Positions 1 through 7,941 are shown, counted from the stretch's first letter. The stretch is DNA of 52,215 nucleotides from CAZKCI01 sp964584165 (GCA_964584165.1 CAZOYW010000020.1:1-52215); one strand, 5' to 3'. The notes: generated from the letters alone by a model not told the origin. Made by a program: numbers and translations.

Positions 1-1095
1 GACCGCGAAGGGGACGGGATCGTCGACGTGGGTCTTGAGCGAGATCGGCGTGGCGTGGTCCGGGAGGACGATCACCCGGAGGTTGGGAAAGCGGATGCGG
101 GCGTCCAGGGCCGGCCCCACGATCTTGTCGTCGATCGCCTCGATCGCCTTCACCTTCTCCACCGGGTTGCCGGTGTGGCCGGCCTCGTCCGGCGCCTCCA
201 CGTGGACGTAGACGAAGTCGTGGCCGGAGAGGGCCTTAAGGGCGTGCTCCCCCTTGGCCCGGTAATCGGTGTCGAAGAAGCCGGTGGCCCCGGGGACTTC
301 GATCACCTCCAGGCCGATCACCCGGGCCAGCCCCTTCAGGAGGTCGACCGCGGAGATCAGGGCGCCGGAGAGTCCGAAACGCTCCCGGAATCCGTCCAGC
401 GAGGGGCGTTTCCCCTCCCCCCAGAGCCAGACGCTGTTGGCCGGGTTCTCGCCCAGGTCGAGGCGGATGGAGTTGATCTCCTGGCCGGAGAGGAAAATCT
501 GCGACTTGCGGATCAGGTCGGTGAGAAAGGCGCCGCCTTTCCCCCGGGGCAGGTGCGGCTCGAATGGCTCTCCGGTGATGTCATGCGGCGGCATGGTCTT
601 GAGCTTCCCCCGCCCTTCCTCCAGGAGCTGCTCCTTGACCACCAGGAGATGGCGGTAGCTCATCCCGGGATGGAAGCGGATCCCTTGCCCCCCCAGACGC
701 TCCTCCAGTTGGTTGATCAGGAGCCCCGCCTCCCGGGTCGAGATATGGCCGGCGCTGTAGTCGCTGAGCTTCCCCTCGGAGACGGTGACCAGGTTGCAGC
801 GGAAGGCGACCTCGTCCGGCTCCAGATCGACGCCGAGGCTGGCCGCCTCCAGCGGCCCCCGTCCGGAGTAGCACTTCGCGGGGTCGTAGCCCAAAAGCGA
901 GAGGTTGGCGACGTCGCTCGCGGGGGCGAACCCCCCGGGGACGGTCTTGAGCCTCCCCCCCGCCCCCTCCCGGGCCAGACGGTCCATGTGGGGTACGCGG
1001 GCCGCCTCTAGGGGCGTTTTCCCTCCCAGGCTCTCCAGGGGGTAGTCGGCCATGCCGTCGCCGACGATCATGATGTATTTACAGGGATGGGCCAT
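1..1095 (-). CDS. apgM: Cofactor-independent phosphoglycerate mutase, archaeal type (C-terminus off the left edge)
   Basis: Interconverts 3- and 2-phosphoglycerate in glycolysis/gluconeogenesis without 2,3-bisphosphoglycerate; cytoplasmic. The reading frame starts at ATG 1093-1095 and stays open through 365 codons to base 1, so about 35-45 residues are missing compared with the usual ~400. Visible alkaline-phosphatase-superfamily signatures are VGDGMADYPLE near residue 10 (metal-binding Asp), PASDVANLSLLGYDP near 55-70, EAPDEAGHTG near 310 and the metal-binding DHATPISLKTH at the cut end. This is the ApgM (aPGAM) form, not the GpmI form. The next gene in the same direction is hom, separated by an inverted repeat. 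Family assignment is secure; the exact N-terminus less so, because no clear Shine-Dalgarno precedes it. Confidence 0.93.
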   Translation of the reverse strand, partial: MAHPCKYIMIVGDGMADYPLESLGGKTPLEAARVPHMDRLAREGAGGRLKTVPGGFAPASDVANLSLLGYDPAKCYSGRGPLEAASLGVDLEPDEVAFRCNLVTVSEGKLSDYSAGHISTREAGLLINQLEERLGGQGIRFHPGMSYRHLLVVKEQLLEEGRGKLKTMPPHDITGEPFEPHLPRGKGGAFLTDLIRKSQIFLSGQEINSIRLDLGENPANSVWLWGEGKRPSLDGFRERFGLSGALISAVDLLKGLARVIGLEVIEVPGATGFFDTDYRAKGEHALKALSGHDFVYVHVEAPDEAGHTGNPVEKVKAIEAIDDKIVGPALDARIRFPNLRVIVLPDHATPISLKTHVDDPVPFAV

Positions 1096-1130
1096 CAGGG
1101 TTGTTCGCAGATTCTCGCACGATCGAATAG

Positions 1131-1262
1131 CAAATCCGAAATTCTAAGCACGAAATCCCAAACAATATCGAAAACTAAAAATTCAAAACCGCCGCAGTTG
1201 GTATTTTTGCCTTTTTAGAATTTCGGATTTGTTTCGGATTTCGAGTTTCGGATTTCGAATTT
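1131..1262. repeat. AT-rich inverted-arm repeat between hom and apgM
   Basis: The left arm reads AAATCCGAAATTC with relatives, and the right arm carries GAATTTCGGATTT followed by two further TTTCGGATTTCG units. The arms are roughly complementary over ~35 bases around a ~50-base centre. It is far more AT-rich than the flanking genes. It fills the whole spacer, so no separate promoter for apgM can be picked out with confidence. Confidence 0.6.
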
Positions 1263-1281
1263 ATTCTTCCCGGGGATCCAG

Positions 1282-2571
1282 TTACTTCTCGACCCGGATC
1301 CTCAGGCACTTGCCCCGGACCACGTCCAGGCGGTCGATGCGGGCGATCGCCCGCGCCATGGCCTTCTCCCGGGCCCGGTGGGTCATCAGGACGACCGGCA
1401 CCACCCCGTGCTTCCTCCTCCCCCGCTGGATCACCGAGGCGATGGAGATGGAGCCCCTCGCCAGGATGTTGGCGATCCGGGCCAGCACGCCGGGCCGATC
1501 GATCGCCGGGACCCGCAGATAGTGGGGGCACTCGGTCTCCCCGTAGGGGATCGCCTCAAGGCGGGCGGAGGCCGGGATGGCCTTCAGTCGTTCTTCGCTC
1601 CCGCTCAGGAGATCGCGGCCGGCGTCGATCAGGTCTCCGACCACGGCGCTCGCCGCCGGCCCCTCCCCGGCCCCCAGGCCGATGAAGATGTTCTGGCCGG
1701 AGAAGTCGCCCTCGACGCAGATCGCGTTCAGGGCTCCCCCCACCGTGGCCAGAAGGTGGGAGCGGGGGAGGAGGGCGGGATGGACGCGGAGTTCCACCCC
1801 GGGCGGGTTCCGCTTGGCCACGGCGAGGAGCTTGATCACGTAGCCCAGGTTGCCGGTGGAGACGATGTCCTCCCGGGCGATCCCGGCGATCCCGTCGACA
1901 TGGATGTCCCGGAGGTCCGCCCAGCCGCCGTAGGCCAGAGAGGCCAGAATGGCGAGCTTGTGGGCGCTGTCGATCCCCTTGAGATCGAGGCTGGGGTCGG
2001 GTTCGGCGTAGCCCTTCTCCCGGGCCTCGGCCAGCGCGGTCGGGAGCGACTCCCCCTCCTCGGTCATCCGGGAAAGGATGTAGTTGGAGGTCCCGTTGAT
2101 GATCCCCAGGATCGATTCGATCCGGTTGGCGGCGAGCCCCTCCCGCAGGGCCTTGATGATGGGGATGCCGCCGCCCACGCTGGCCTCGAAGTAGACGCCG
2201 CGGCGGCACTTTTGGGCCAGGGCGAAGATCTCCCTCCCCCGTTCGGCCAGGAGGGCCTTGTTGGCGGTGATGAGGCGCTTGCCCCGCCGGAGGGCCGCCG
2301 CGGCGAAATCGCCGGCCGGGTGGATCCCGCCGATCAGCTCGATCACCAGGTCGATCGCAGGGTCGTCGATCACCCGGCGGGCGTCGGCGACCAGCAGCCC
2401 CGGGGGAAGGCGCACCCCCCGGTCGCGACGGAGGTCGAGGTCGGCGACGCGGTGGAGGACGAGGCGGGCGCCGAGCCGGCGGGAGATCAGGGCGGCGTTG
2501 GACTGGAGGATCTTGACCACCCCCGCGCCGACCGTCCCGAACCCGATCAGTCCTACCTTGATCTGTTTCAT
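1282..2571 (-). CDS. hom: Homoserine dehydrogenase with C-terminal ACT domain
   Basis: NAD(P)-dependent reduction of aspartate semialdehyde to homoserine, the branch point to threonine and methionine. The protein has 429 residues, the normal length for the monofunctional Hom/ThrA2 type. The Rossmann motif GLIGFGTVGAGVV is at residues 8-20. The catalytic region has the ANKALLA lysine near 105 and GIDSAHKLAILASLAYG near 205-220. The last ~90 residues (YLRVPAIDRPGVLARIANIL) form an ACT domain, which in this family usually gives threonine feedback inhibition. GGAAG lies 9 bases before the ATG. No aspartokinase or threonine synthase gene is adjacent. Confidence 0.96.
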   Translation of the reverse strand: MKQIKVGLIGFGTVGAGVVKILQSNAALISRRLGARLVLHRVADLDLRRDRGVRLPPGLLVADARRVIDDPAIDLVIELIGGIHPAGDFAAAALRRGKRLITANKALLAERGREIFALAQKCRRGVYFEASVGGGIPIIKALREGLAANRIESILGIINGTSNYILSRMTEEGESLPTALAEAREKGYAEPDPSLDLKGIDSAHKLAILASLAYGGWADLRDIHVDGIAGIAREDIVSTGNLGYVIKLLAVAKRNPPGVELRVHPALLPRSHLLATVGGALNAICVEGDFSGQNIFIGLGAGEGPAASAVVGDLIDAGRDLLSGSEERLKAIPASARLEAIPYGETECPHYLRVPAIDRPGVLARIANILARGSISIASVIQRGRRKHGVVPVVLMTHRAREKAMARAIARIDRLDVVRGKCLRIRVEK

Positions 2572-2726
2572 GGTTTAATCTTCCGGAAAAGCACGCTATC
2601 GAACGATCGGTCCGGAAGGCATTAGCGGCGCCGGGGGAAGAACGCGAATGGCCCGATCGCGGCCCCCGATAAACCGGGGCAGGCCGGAGTCCGCTTCCAC
2701 CTGGACATCCAGCATCGCTTTGCTAT

Positions 2727-2770
2727 TAGATTGTCGAGCCGTGCGCTAATGCGCACGGCTGGACAATCTA
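2727..2770 (-). terminator. Perfect-arm hairpin downstream of tRNA-Pro
   Basis: Two 20-base arms (2727-2746 and 2751-2770) pair at 19 of 20 positions around the loop TAAT. The hairpin begins 3 bases after the tRNA 3' end in the direction of transcription, so it probably ends the tRNA transcript or protects its 3' side. There is no U-run after it on the minus strand, so it is not a textbook intrinsic terminator and could equally be an inserted palindrome. Confidence 0.5.
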
Positions 2771-2773
2771 AAG

Positions 2774-2848
2774 TCGGGGCGCCCGGACTCGAACCGGGGA
2801 CCTTCTGAACCCCATTCAGACGCGCTAGCCAGACTGCGCCACGCCCCG
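2774..2848 (-). tRNA. tRNA-Pro (anticodon GGG)
   Basis: The minus strand folds into a complete cloverleaf: acceptor CGGGGCG/CGCCCCG, T8-G9, D-stem GCGC with loop AGTCTGGCTA, anticodon stem TCTGA/TCAGA with the 7-base loop ATGGGGT (anticodon GGG), a short variable loop, T-arm CCCGG-TTCGAGT-CCGGG and discriminator A. The 3' CCA is not encoded. GGG reads CCC and CCU codons, which suits a high-GC genome. It has its own promoter just upstream and sits between gpsA and hom. Confidence 0.95.
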
Positions 2849-2878
2849 TAAAAACATCCGCTCCGCGGATGTTTTTAC
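2848..2878. terminator. 14-bp perfect hairpin with T5/A5 ends abutting the 5' end of tRNA-Pro
   Basis: Arms 2848-2861 and 2865-2878 are perfect complements around a 3-base loop. The centre is GC-rich (CATCCGC/GCGGATG) and the outer part is AAAAA/TTTTT, so it has intrinsic-terminator form on both strands. It would stop gpsA readthrough. It also lies between the candidate tRNA promoter and the tRNA itself, so it could act as a leader attenuator; its last base pair includes tRNA base 1. Confidence 0.7.
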
Positions 2879-2906
2879 TAATACACCAGAGGCCGTTCTT
2901 TCTCAA
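2878..2906 (-). promoter_or_regulatory. Sigma-70-type promoter for tRNA-Pro
   Basis: On the minus strand TTGAGA (2901-2906) is followed by exactly 17 bases and TATTAG (2878-2883). The predicted start near 2871 would give a ~23-base leader made almost entirely of the hairpin at 2848-2878, then the mature tRNA. Confidence 0.55.
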
Positions 2907-2973
2907 GCAGGAAATGCGCCCAGCGGGAAACCCCGCTCTCCCGCGGGATGCGGGGACCGCGCCCCGGGAACCG

Positions 2974-3975
2974 TCACCTCCAGAACTCGGACTTCGCCGC
3001 CCGGGTCATCAGGTCCTTCACCGCCTGGAGGGGCGGCTTCCCCTGGTAGAGGACACGGTAGACGTCTTCGGCGATCGGCATCTCCACCCCCGCCCGGGCG
3101 GCCAGATCCCGGACGGCGGCCGAGGAGCGGACGCCCTCGCAGACCATCTCGGTGCTGGTCAGGGCCTTCTCCAGGGCCAGCCCCTCTCCGATCATCTTCC
3201 CGAGCCGCCAGTTTCTCCCGTAGGGGCTGCAGGCCGTCGCGATCAGGTCTCCGATCCCGCTCAAGCCCCAGAAGGTTTCGATCCGCCCCCCCAGCGCCGT
3301 CCCCAGGCGGGCGATCTCCACCATCCCCCGGGTGAGGATGGCGGCCTTGGTGTTGTCGCCGAGGCGGAAGCCGTCGCTGATCCCGGCGGCGATCGCGATC
3401 ACATTCTTGACCGCCCCTCCCAGCTCGACCCCGTCCACGTCGTCGTGCGTGTAGACCCGGAACCGTTCGGTCATCAGGATCTCCTGGGCGCGGCCGGCGG
3501 CGGAGGGGTCGCGGGAGGCCGCCACCACGGCGGTGGGGAGAAAACGGGCCACCTCCTCGGCGTGGCTGGGGCCGGAAAGGACGGCGACGGCGGCGGAGGG
3601 GAGTTCCTCAGCGATGACCTCGGACATCCTCTTCCCGGTCTCGAGCTCGATCCCCTTGGCGGCGCTGACGGCGAGGCAGCCCGCCGGAATGAAGGGGGCG
3701 GCCCGGCGGCAGACCAGGCGCAGATACTGGGAGGGTACAGCGATGATCGCGGTGGAGACGCCGTGGAGCGCCTCCTCGAGGTCGGAGGTAAGGCGAACCG
3801 CCTCCGGGATGGGGGCGAGCGGGAGGAACTTGCGGTTGATCCGGGTGCGGGCGACCTCCTCCAGATAGTCGGGGAAGGCGCCCCAGAGGGCGACGGAAAC
3901 GCCCTTGCGCTCCAGGAGGAGAGCGAGCGCCGTCCCCCAACCGCCGTCGCCGAGAATGCAGACCTTTTCGTGCAT
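2974..3975 (-). CDS. gpsA: NAD(P)-dependent glycerol-3-phosphate dehydrogenase
   Basis: Reduces dihydroxyacetone phosphate to sn-glycerol 3-phosphate, the backbone for phospholipids; cytoplasmic. It has 333 residues, the usual length. The Rossmann motif ILGDGGWGTALALLL is at residues 7-21, the substrate motif AVSAAKGIE near 110 and LSGPSHAEEVA near 140, the catalytic-lysine stretch GGAVKNVIAIAAG near 190 and GDNTKAAILTRG near 210. GAGGGG lies 9 bases before ATG 3973-3975, which decides this start over a much longer open frame upstream. plsY is immediately upstream in the same direction, so the pair supplies glycerol 3-phosphate and acylates it. Confidence 0.96.
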   Translation of the reverse strand: MHEKVCILGDGGWGTALALLLERKGVSVALWGAFPDYLEEVARTRINRKFLPLAPIPEAVRLTSDLEEALHGVSTAIIAVPSQYLRLVCRRAAPFIPAGCLAVSAAKGIELETGKRMSEVIAEELPSAAVAVLSGPSHAEEVARFLPTAVVAASRDPSAAGRAQEILMTERFRVYTHDDVDGVELGGAVKNVIAIAAGISDGFRLGDNTKAAILTRGMVEIARLGTALGGRIETFWGLSGIGDLIATACSPYGRNWRLGKMIGEGLALEKALTSTEMVCEGVRSSAAVRDLAARAGVEMPIAEDVYRVLYQGKPPLQAVKDLMTRAAKSEFWR

Positions 3976-3997
3976 GACGATATCCCCTCGTCGGGAT

Positions 3998-4057
3998 TGC
4001 AGGCCCGGTCTGTGACCGGGCGGCCGGGGAGGCGCCGGAACGCAGTTCCGGCCTACA
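3998..4057. repeat. TGTAG...CTACA double-hairpin repeat (family A), copy 1
   Basis: Read on the minus strand: TGTAG, hairpin GCCGGAAC-TGC-GTTCCGGC, a 12-base spacer, hairpin GCCCGGTC-ACA-GACCGGGC, then CTGCA. Both stems are 8 bp, of the form GCC...GGC, with 3-base loops. It lies between plsY and gpsA and ends 13 bases from the plsY stop. Confidence 0.85.
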
Positions 4058-4070
4058 CTCCCGGGCGAGG

Positions 4071-4691
4071 TTATCCGGAAGCGCCCGCTTTCTCTCCCCA
4101 CCGGCGCTCCTCCCCCCGGGCGAGACGGCGCAGGTTGCCGGCGTGGCGGACGATGACCAGGGCGACCGCGAAGAGGGATAAAACGATCAGCGGGGTCCGG
4201 CGTTCGAAGTAGTACACGGCCGGAGGCAGGGCGGCGGCCGCCACGACCGAGGCCAGGGATACATAGCGCGAGACCGCGACCACGACGAGCCAGAGGCCGA
4301 GGCAGACGCCGCAGGCCGCGGGCGAGAGGGCGAGGAGCCCCCCGGCGCCGGTGGCGATGCCCTTGCCGCCGCGAAAACCCAGGAAGGGGGTGAAGACATG
4401 GCCGGCCACCGCGCCGAGAAAGGCCGTGATCGCGAAATAGTCGGTCCCCGCCCCCGCCAGAGCCGGGGCGACCACCGCGACGGCAAGATAGCCTTTGGCG
4501 GCGTCGAGGAGAAGGGTCAGGGCGCCCAGCGGCTTGCCCGCCGTCCGGAGCACATTGGTGAAGCCGATGTTCCCGCTCCCGTGCCGGCGGACGTCGATCC
4601 CCTTGAACCAGCGGAGGAGAAGGTAGCCCCAGGGGATCGAGCCGAGAAGAAACGCCGCGGCGAAACAGAGGGCTAGGTTCGCTCCATTCAT
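4071..4691 (-). CDS. plsY: Acyl-phosphate:glycerol-3-phosphate acyltransferase
   Basis: Integral inner-membrane enzyme that transfers an acyl group from acyl phosphate to position 1 of glycerol 3-phosphate, the first step of phospholipid synthesis. It has 206 residues with about five to seven hydrophobic segments. The three PlsY motifs are present: GSIPWGYLL (17-25), GSGNIGFTNVLR (39-50) and GFRGGKGIATGAG (104-116), which includes the phosphate-binding loop. It precedes gpsA on the same strand. The C-terminus is short and basic. The partner PlsX is not in the window. Confidence 0.95.
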   Translation of the reverse strand: MNGANLALCFAAAFLLGSIPWGYLLLRWFKGIDVRRHGSGNIGFTNVLRTAGKPLGALTLLLDAAKGYLAVAVVAPALAGAGTDYFAITAFLGAVAGHVFTPFLGFRGGKGIATGAGGLLALSPAACGVCLGLWLVVVAVSRYVSLASVVAAAALPPAVYYFERRTPLIVLSLFAVALVIVRHAGNLRRLARGEERRWGEKAGASG

Positions 4692-4839
4692 GGCCGGAAC
4701 AATGTATCAAATATCGCGGCGCTTTCCACAAACAATAACCCCTTTACACCCAGCGCGATTCCGATAAACTCTTGAACACGATATCTGCCCCGACCGTATT
4801 GCTATTCAGAGCGAAAGGGAAAAACCAAAGGAGATTCCG

Positions 4840-5496
4840 ATGCATCCGACCTGCCGGTTCCTGGCGCCCCTGCTTTTCCTTCTGGCCGCCTTCCCCGCCT
4901 CCGGGGGAGAGTTCCGGGTGGGCGGTCATGGGATTTACATCAATCCGAACGACTCGGACTTCAAGGATGAGTTCGGCTACGGGGCGATCTTCAAATACAA
5001 GTTCACCGACACGTTGGGCGTCGAGATCGGCGGCGACTACTTCCGTTTCGAGACCAACGAGCTCATCACCATGCCCTTCAGCTCCGCCCCCGGCCCGGTG
5101 ACCTACCGCGAGGTCGACCGCATCTACCCCATCTACGTCACCACGCTGATCTGCGCCCCCTTCATGGAGCAGAGCGGGCGGGCCTACCTCGGTCTGGGCG
5201 GGGGCTACTACCAGGCCGACGCCGACATCGACGGCAGCTACGACATCGTGGTCGACGGCGTCACCTACCCCACCACGATCGACGGGGACGTCGAGGGGCA
5301 GTGGGCGGTCCACGCCGGGGCGGGCGCGGACTTCCAGCTCTCCCCCCACATCTACCTCAACTTGGAGGCCCGCTACGTCTTCGTCGACCTGGACCGCGAG
5401 ATGACCCACACCAATTCCCGCGGCTCGGTCACGGTCAAGGACGAGGTGGAGTTCGACAACTGGCAGTTCCGGGCCGGCTTGGAATACTCGTTCTAA
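4840..5496 (+). CDS. Secreted outer-membrane beta-barrel protein
   Basis: A 218-residue protein with a signal peptide (LAPLLFLLAAFPASGGE, residues 8-24) and then alternating aromatic/polar strands typical of an 8-stranded barrel of the OmpW/OmpA-like porin superfamily. The strand-like segments are rich in Gly, Tyr and Asp (FKYKFTDTLGVEIGGDYFRF, YLGLGGGYYQADADI). It ends in ...GLEYSF, the C-terminal aromatic recognised by the BAM machinery. AAAGGAG lies 6 bases before the ATG. It is the only plus-strand gene in the first 40 kb and is followed by a strong terminator, so it is probably transcribed alone; a weak promoter-like pair TTTACA/TAAACT lies at 4743-4770. The specific function is unknown. 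Confidence 0.8.
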   Translation: MHPTCRFLAPLLFLLAAFPASGGEFRVGGHGIYINPNDSDFKDEFGYGAIFKYKFTDTLGVEIGGDYFRFETNELITMPFSSAPGPVTYREVDRIYPIYVTTLICAPFMEQSGRAYLGLGGGYYQADADIDGSYDIVVDGVTYPTTIDGDVEGQWAVHAGAGADFQLSPHIYLNLEARYVFVDLDREMTHTNSRGSVTVKDEVEFDNWQFRAGLEYSF

Positions 5497-5515
5497 ACTA
5501 CGAATTGCGCGAATC

Positions 5516-5559
5516 AGATTCGGGCGCCGTCAGAGCTCTGACGGCGCCCGAATCTTTTT
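5516..5559 (+). terminator. Intrinsic terminator after the beta-barrel gene
   Basis: Twenty-base perfect arms (5516-5535 and 5536-5555) meet without an unpaired spacer, so the real hairpin is ~18 bp with a 4-base loop. It is very GC-rich and followed by TTTTT at 5555-5559. It starts 20 bases after the stop codon. Confidence 0.85.
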
Positions 5560-5602
5560 CCGATCATGCGTCGGGGCAAGTCCGCGCGCCGAGCCGTTCG
5601 GC

Positions 5603-5630
5603 CCCGCGGACATAAATGTCCGCGGCTACG
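5603..5630. repeat. Half-copy of the GTAG/CTAC hairpin repeat
   Basis: A single hairpin CCGCGGAC-ATAAAT-GTCCGCGG (5604-5625) is followed by CTACG. It matches one half of the double-hairpin element at 18209-18281, so it looks truncated. It lies between the beta-barrel terminator and the converging GT-C-like gene. Confidence 0.6.
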
Positions 5631-5687
5631 AATGAACGGACGGCTTCGAAATTCCCGGTTCGCTGCTTAGGCGCTGCGGCGCGGGAG

Positions 5688-7511
5688 CTATTTCTTCAAG
5701 CCGGGCTTTTCCATGTAGTAGATCACCCGCACCGTCTGGGCCTCCCGCCCGATGGCCAGAACCTCGTTCTCCCCCCGGAATCGTCTCTCGCTCCACCCCG
5801 CCCAGGCGAAGAGGATGGCCGCCGAGACGAGTAGTCCGGCCAGGCAGAAGAGCGCCCGCGCCAGGGGCTTCCGGGAAAGCATCCAGCCCAGGTCGACGAG
5901 GTAGACGACGATCAGGACGCCCATGATCGCCGCCAGGGGCAGGAGGCTCTTGGGGCCGAAGAGGCCGAAGAACTCCCCCGCGTTGGGCGCGAACCGGCCC
6001 CGGAGCAGAAAGCGGAGGCTGAGGTCGTAGAGCGGGTTGGAGAACTCCTTGGGGAAGTAGGGGAAGACCGAGACGCCGAGACCCATGAAGACGATGGAGA
6101 TCGTCCCCAGGGGCGCGGCCGCCAGGGCGAAGATCCGCCGGCCGGCGACGGAGGCCTTGGCGGCCAGGTACATGATCGCAGTCATCAGGAAGGGGATGAG
6201 GGGGACGAGGTGGCGGGGGCCCATCGACCATCCCCCTTCCCAGTCCGAGAAAGCGCTGTTGAAAAGGAGATAGCCGACGGAGGCGAGCAGGATGGCCGCC
6301 CCCTCCTTCCGCCACTCCCGGTCCTTAAGCATGGCGGCGATCCCCAAGGGGGCGAGGAGAAGGATGGGCGAATAGTAGAAGAGGCCCCGGAAGGGGCTCA
6401 CCAGGAGCTTGAGCAGCAGGTCGAAGCGGGGCGCGGTCACCCCGGCGATCCCCTGGCTGTGGGCGACGGCGAACTCATGGTAGGTCTCGTAGTAGTAGGG
6501 GAAGTTGAACGGCCCCCCGAAACAGCGGTTGTGGTAGAAGAGCGCGATCCCCACCGGGACGGCCAGCCCGAAGAGAAAGAGAAAGGCGACGCGGCCCTTC
6601 CAGGAGAGGAGAAGAAGGTAGACGCCCCCCAGCCCGTAGAGAACCGGGACGAGAAAGGCCGGCGCGGGGTGGGGGGGCAACGGGGTCCCCGGGACGGGCG
6701 GAAGCGGCGGGGGGATGACGCGGCCCAGGCCCTCGGAGATGGCGGCGGCGAGGCCGTCGAAATGGATGGAAAGGAAATAGGCGGCCGCCGCGCCAGCGGC
6801 CAGGTAGAGAACCGCCTTTTTATTCCGGAAGACGGCGCACGCGTAGAGAAGGATCACCAGGGTGATGATCAGAGTGGGATACTCGATCAAGAAGGCCACC
6901 CCGCAGAAGAAACCGGCTTCCACGATCTCCGCCGTCCCCAGGGTCAGGTTCCGGGCGTCGAAGATGACCAGGAATCCAAGCAGGAGGGCGAGGCCGGCGA
7001 GCAGATGGCCGTAGTAGAGGGTGGAATAGGGCCAGGCCAGAGTCCCCAGGGCGTAGACGATGAGGAGCGATTCCCGGATCGGGAAGATCAGCGAAAGGTA
7101 TCCCCAGAACTTGAAGAGGAGGGCGAGCGAGGCGGCGGAAACCGCGCTCGCGCAGAGCAGCTTGACCAGGTAGAGGACCCACTCCTCGGTGAGCTGAAAG
7201 CGGAAGTTGATCTCGACCAACCGGAGCAGGAGATAGGCGGGGGTGGCGAGGAGGGACGACCCCGGGGCTTTGTTGGTGTAGAAGTGCCCGTTGCAGAAGG
7301 ATTTGTCCTGGGTGTTGTGAATGGCGATCAGGTCGTCGATGTACAGCTTCTGGCGGTCGATCAGGGCCCGGGTCAGGAAGATCCGGCTGTATTCGTTGGT
7401 GTTCCAATAGCCCGGCCAGAGGTAGGTGAAATACCCGTAGCAAAGGAAGACGAGGGCGATGACCGCCCAGGGTGTGCCGGAGCGGATGCGGCCTTTTTCT
7501 TCGTCAGGCAT
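5688..7511 (-). CDS. Polytopic membrane protein resembling GT-C glycosyltransferases
   Basis: A 607-residue protein with roughly 12-13 hydrophobic helices along its whole length. A polar loop after the first helix contains WNTNEYSRIFLTRALIDR and HFYTNKAPGSSL, which looks like the acidic extracytoplasmic loop of lipid-phosphate-sugar glycosyltransferases (ArnT/PMT/GT39-like). A later loop has GGPFNFPYYYETYHEF and EGGWSMGPRHLVPLIPF, recurring in this broad family. The end is basic and cytoplasmic. If the assignment holds, it would transfer a sugar from a polyprenyl-phosphate donor on the periplasmic face. Donor and acceptor cannot be told. No glycan-synthesis genes are adjacent. A plain 'membrane protein' call would also be defensible. 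Confidence 0.6.
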   Translation of the reverse strand: MPDEEKGRIRSGTPWAVIALVFLCYGYFTYLWPGYWNTNEYSRIFLTRALIDRQKLYIDDLIAIHNTQDKSFCNGHFYTNKAPGSSLLATPAYLLLRLVEINFRFQLTEEWVLYLVKLLCASAVSAASLALLFKFWGYLSLIFPIRESLLIVYALGTLAWPYSTLYYGHLLAGLALLLGFLVIFDARNLTLGTAEIVEAGFFCGVAFLIEYPTLIITLVILLYACAVFRNKKAVLYLAAGAAAAYFLSIHFDGLAAAISEGLGRVIPPPLPPVPGTPLPPHPAPAFLVPVLYGLGGVYLLLLSWKGRVAFLFLFGLAVPVGIALFYHNRCFGGPFNFPYYYETYHEFAVAHSQGIAGVTAPRFDLLLKLLVSPFRGLFYYSPILLLAPLGIAAMLKDREWRKEGAAILLASVGYLLFNSAFSDWEGGWSMGPRHLVPLIPFLMTAIMYLAAKASVAGRRIFALAAAPLGTISIVFMGLGVSVFPYFPKEFSNPLYDLSLRFLLRGRFAPNAGEFFGLFGPKSLLPLAAIMGVLIVVYLVDLGWMLSRKPLARALFCLAGLLVSAAILFAWAGWSERRFRGENEVLAIGREAQTVRVIYYMEKPGLKK

Positions 7512-7528
7512 GGGGACGGGGAAGACCG

Positions 7529-7600
7529 TTTCAGGTGTCAGGTGTTAGGTGGAATCTGCCATCCACGGTTGCCTTGCACCTGACACCTTACACTTGACAC
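7529..7600. repeat. GTGTCAGGTGT-type inverted-arm repeat, copy 1
   Basis: The left arm TCAGGTGTCAGGTGTTAGGTG is the approximate complement of the right arm CACCTGACACCTTACACTTG, with ~25 bases between. A relative with the same words lies on the other side of the nifU-like gene at 7876-7937. Confidence 0.65.
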
Positions 7601-7609
7601 ATCCTATTC

Positions 7610-7831
7610 CTAGCTCGCCTCCTCCACCTTTTCCACCTCCGGCACGAGCTCTTTGATCTTCTGCTCCACCCGCTGGCGGAGGGTATAGGTGGCAAACGGG
7701 CAACCCGAGCAGGCTCCGGTAAGTTTCACCTTGACGGTCGTCCCCTCGACCCCCACCAGTTCGATGTTTCCGCCGTCGGCCTGCAGGAAGGGCCGGATCT
7801 GCTCGAGGGCTTTCTCGACTTTTTCTTTCAT
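7610..7831 (-). CDS. NifU-type C-terminal iron-sulfur scaffold protein
   Basis: A 73-residue, single-domain protein of the NifU C-terminal/NfuA-like family that assembles or carries Fe-S clusters for delivery to apo-proteins. The motif LTGACSGCPFATYTL holds the CxxC pair (C40, C43), and FLQADGGNIELVGVEG is the family's N-terminal signature. The ATG is preceded by AAAGGAAC. It is free-standing, with no IscU/SufB or cysteine desulfurase nearby. It is bracketed by two copies of the same inverted repeat, so it is probably its own transcription unit or loosely joined to cysE upstream. Confidence 0.92.
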   Translation of the reverse strand: MKEKVEKALEQIRPFLQADGGNIELVGVEGTTVKVKLTGACSGCPFATYTLRQRVEQKIKELVPEVEKVEEAS

Positions 7832-7875
7832 GGATCGTTCCTTTCGGTATGGATGGTTTCAGGCCTTGCGCCTGT

Positions 7876-7937
7876 AGTGTAAGGTGCAATGTGTAAAGCA
7901 GAATAGCGCCCGGCGTCGGTTCCTTACACCTGACACC
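7876..7937. repeat. GTGTCAGGTGT-type inverted-arm repeat, copy 2
   Basis: AGTGTAAGGTGCAATGTGTAA on the left and TTACACCTGACACC on the right form imperfect inverted arms. It is the same word set as 7529-7600. It lies between the cysE stop and the nifU-like start. Confidence 0.6.
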
Positions 7938-7941
7938 GGTT

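Noticed and set aside
28..1011. A 327-codon plus-strand frame at the left end
   Set aside because: It lies opposite apgM, whose frame has the metal-binding motifs of the family.
2974..4731. A 585-codon fusion frame covering gpsA and plsY
   Set aside because: GpsA begins at ATG 3975 with a good ribosome site; the upstream part is a shadow of plsY, which reads in another frame.
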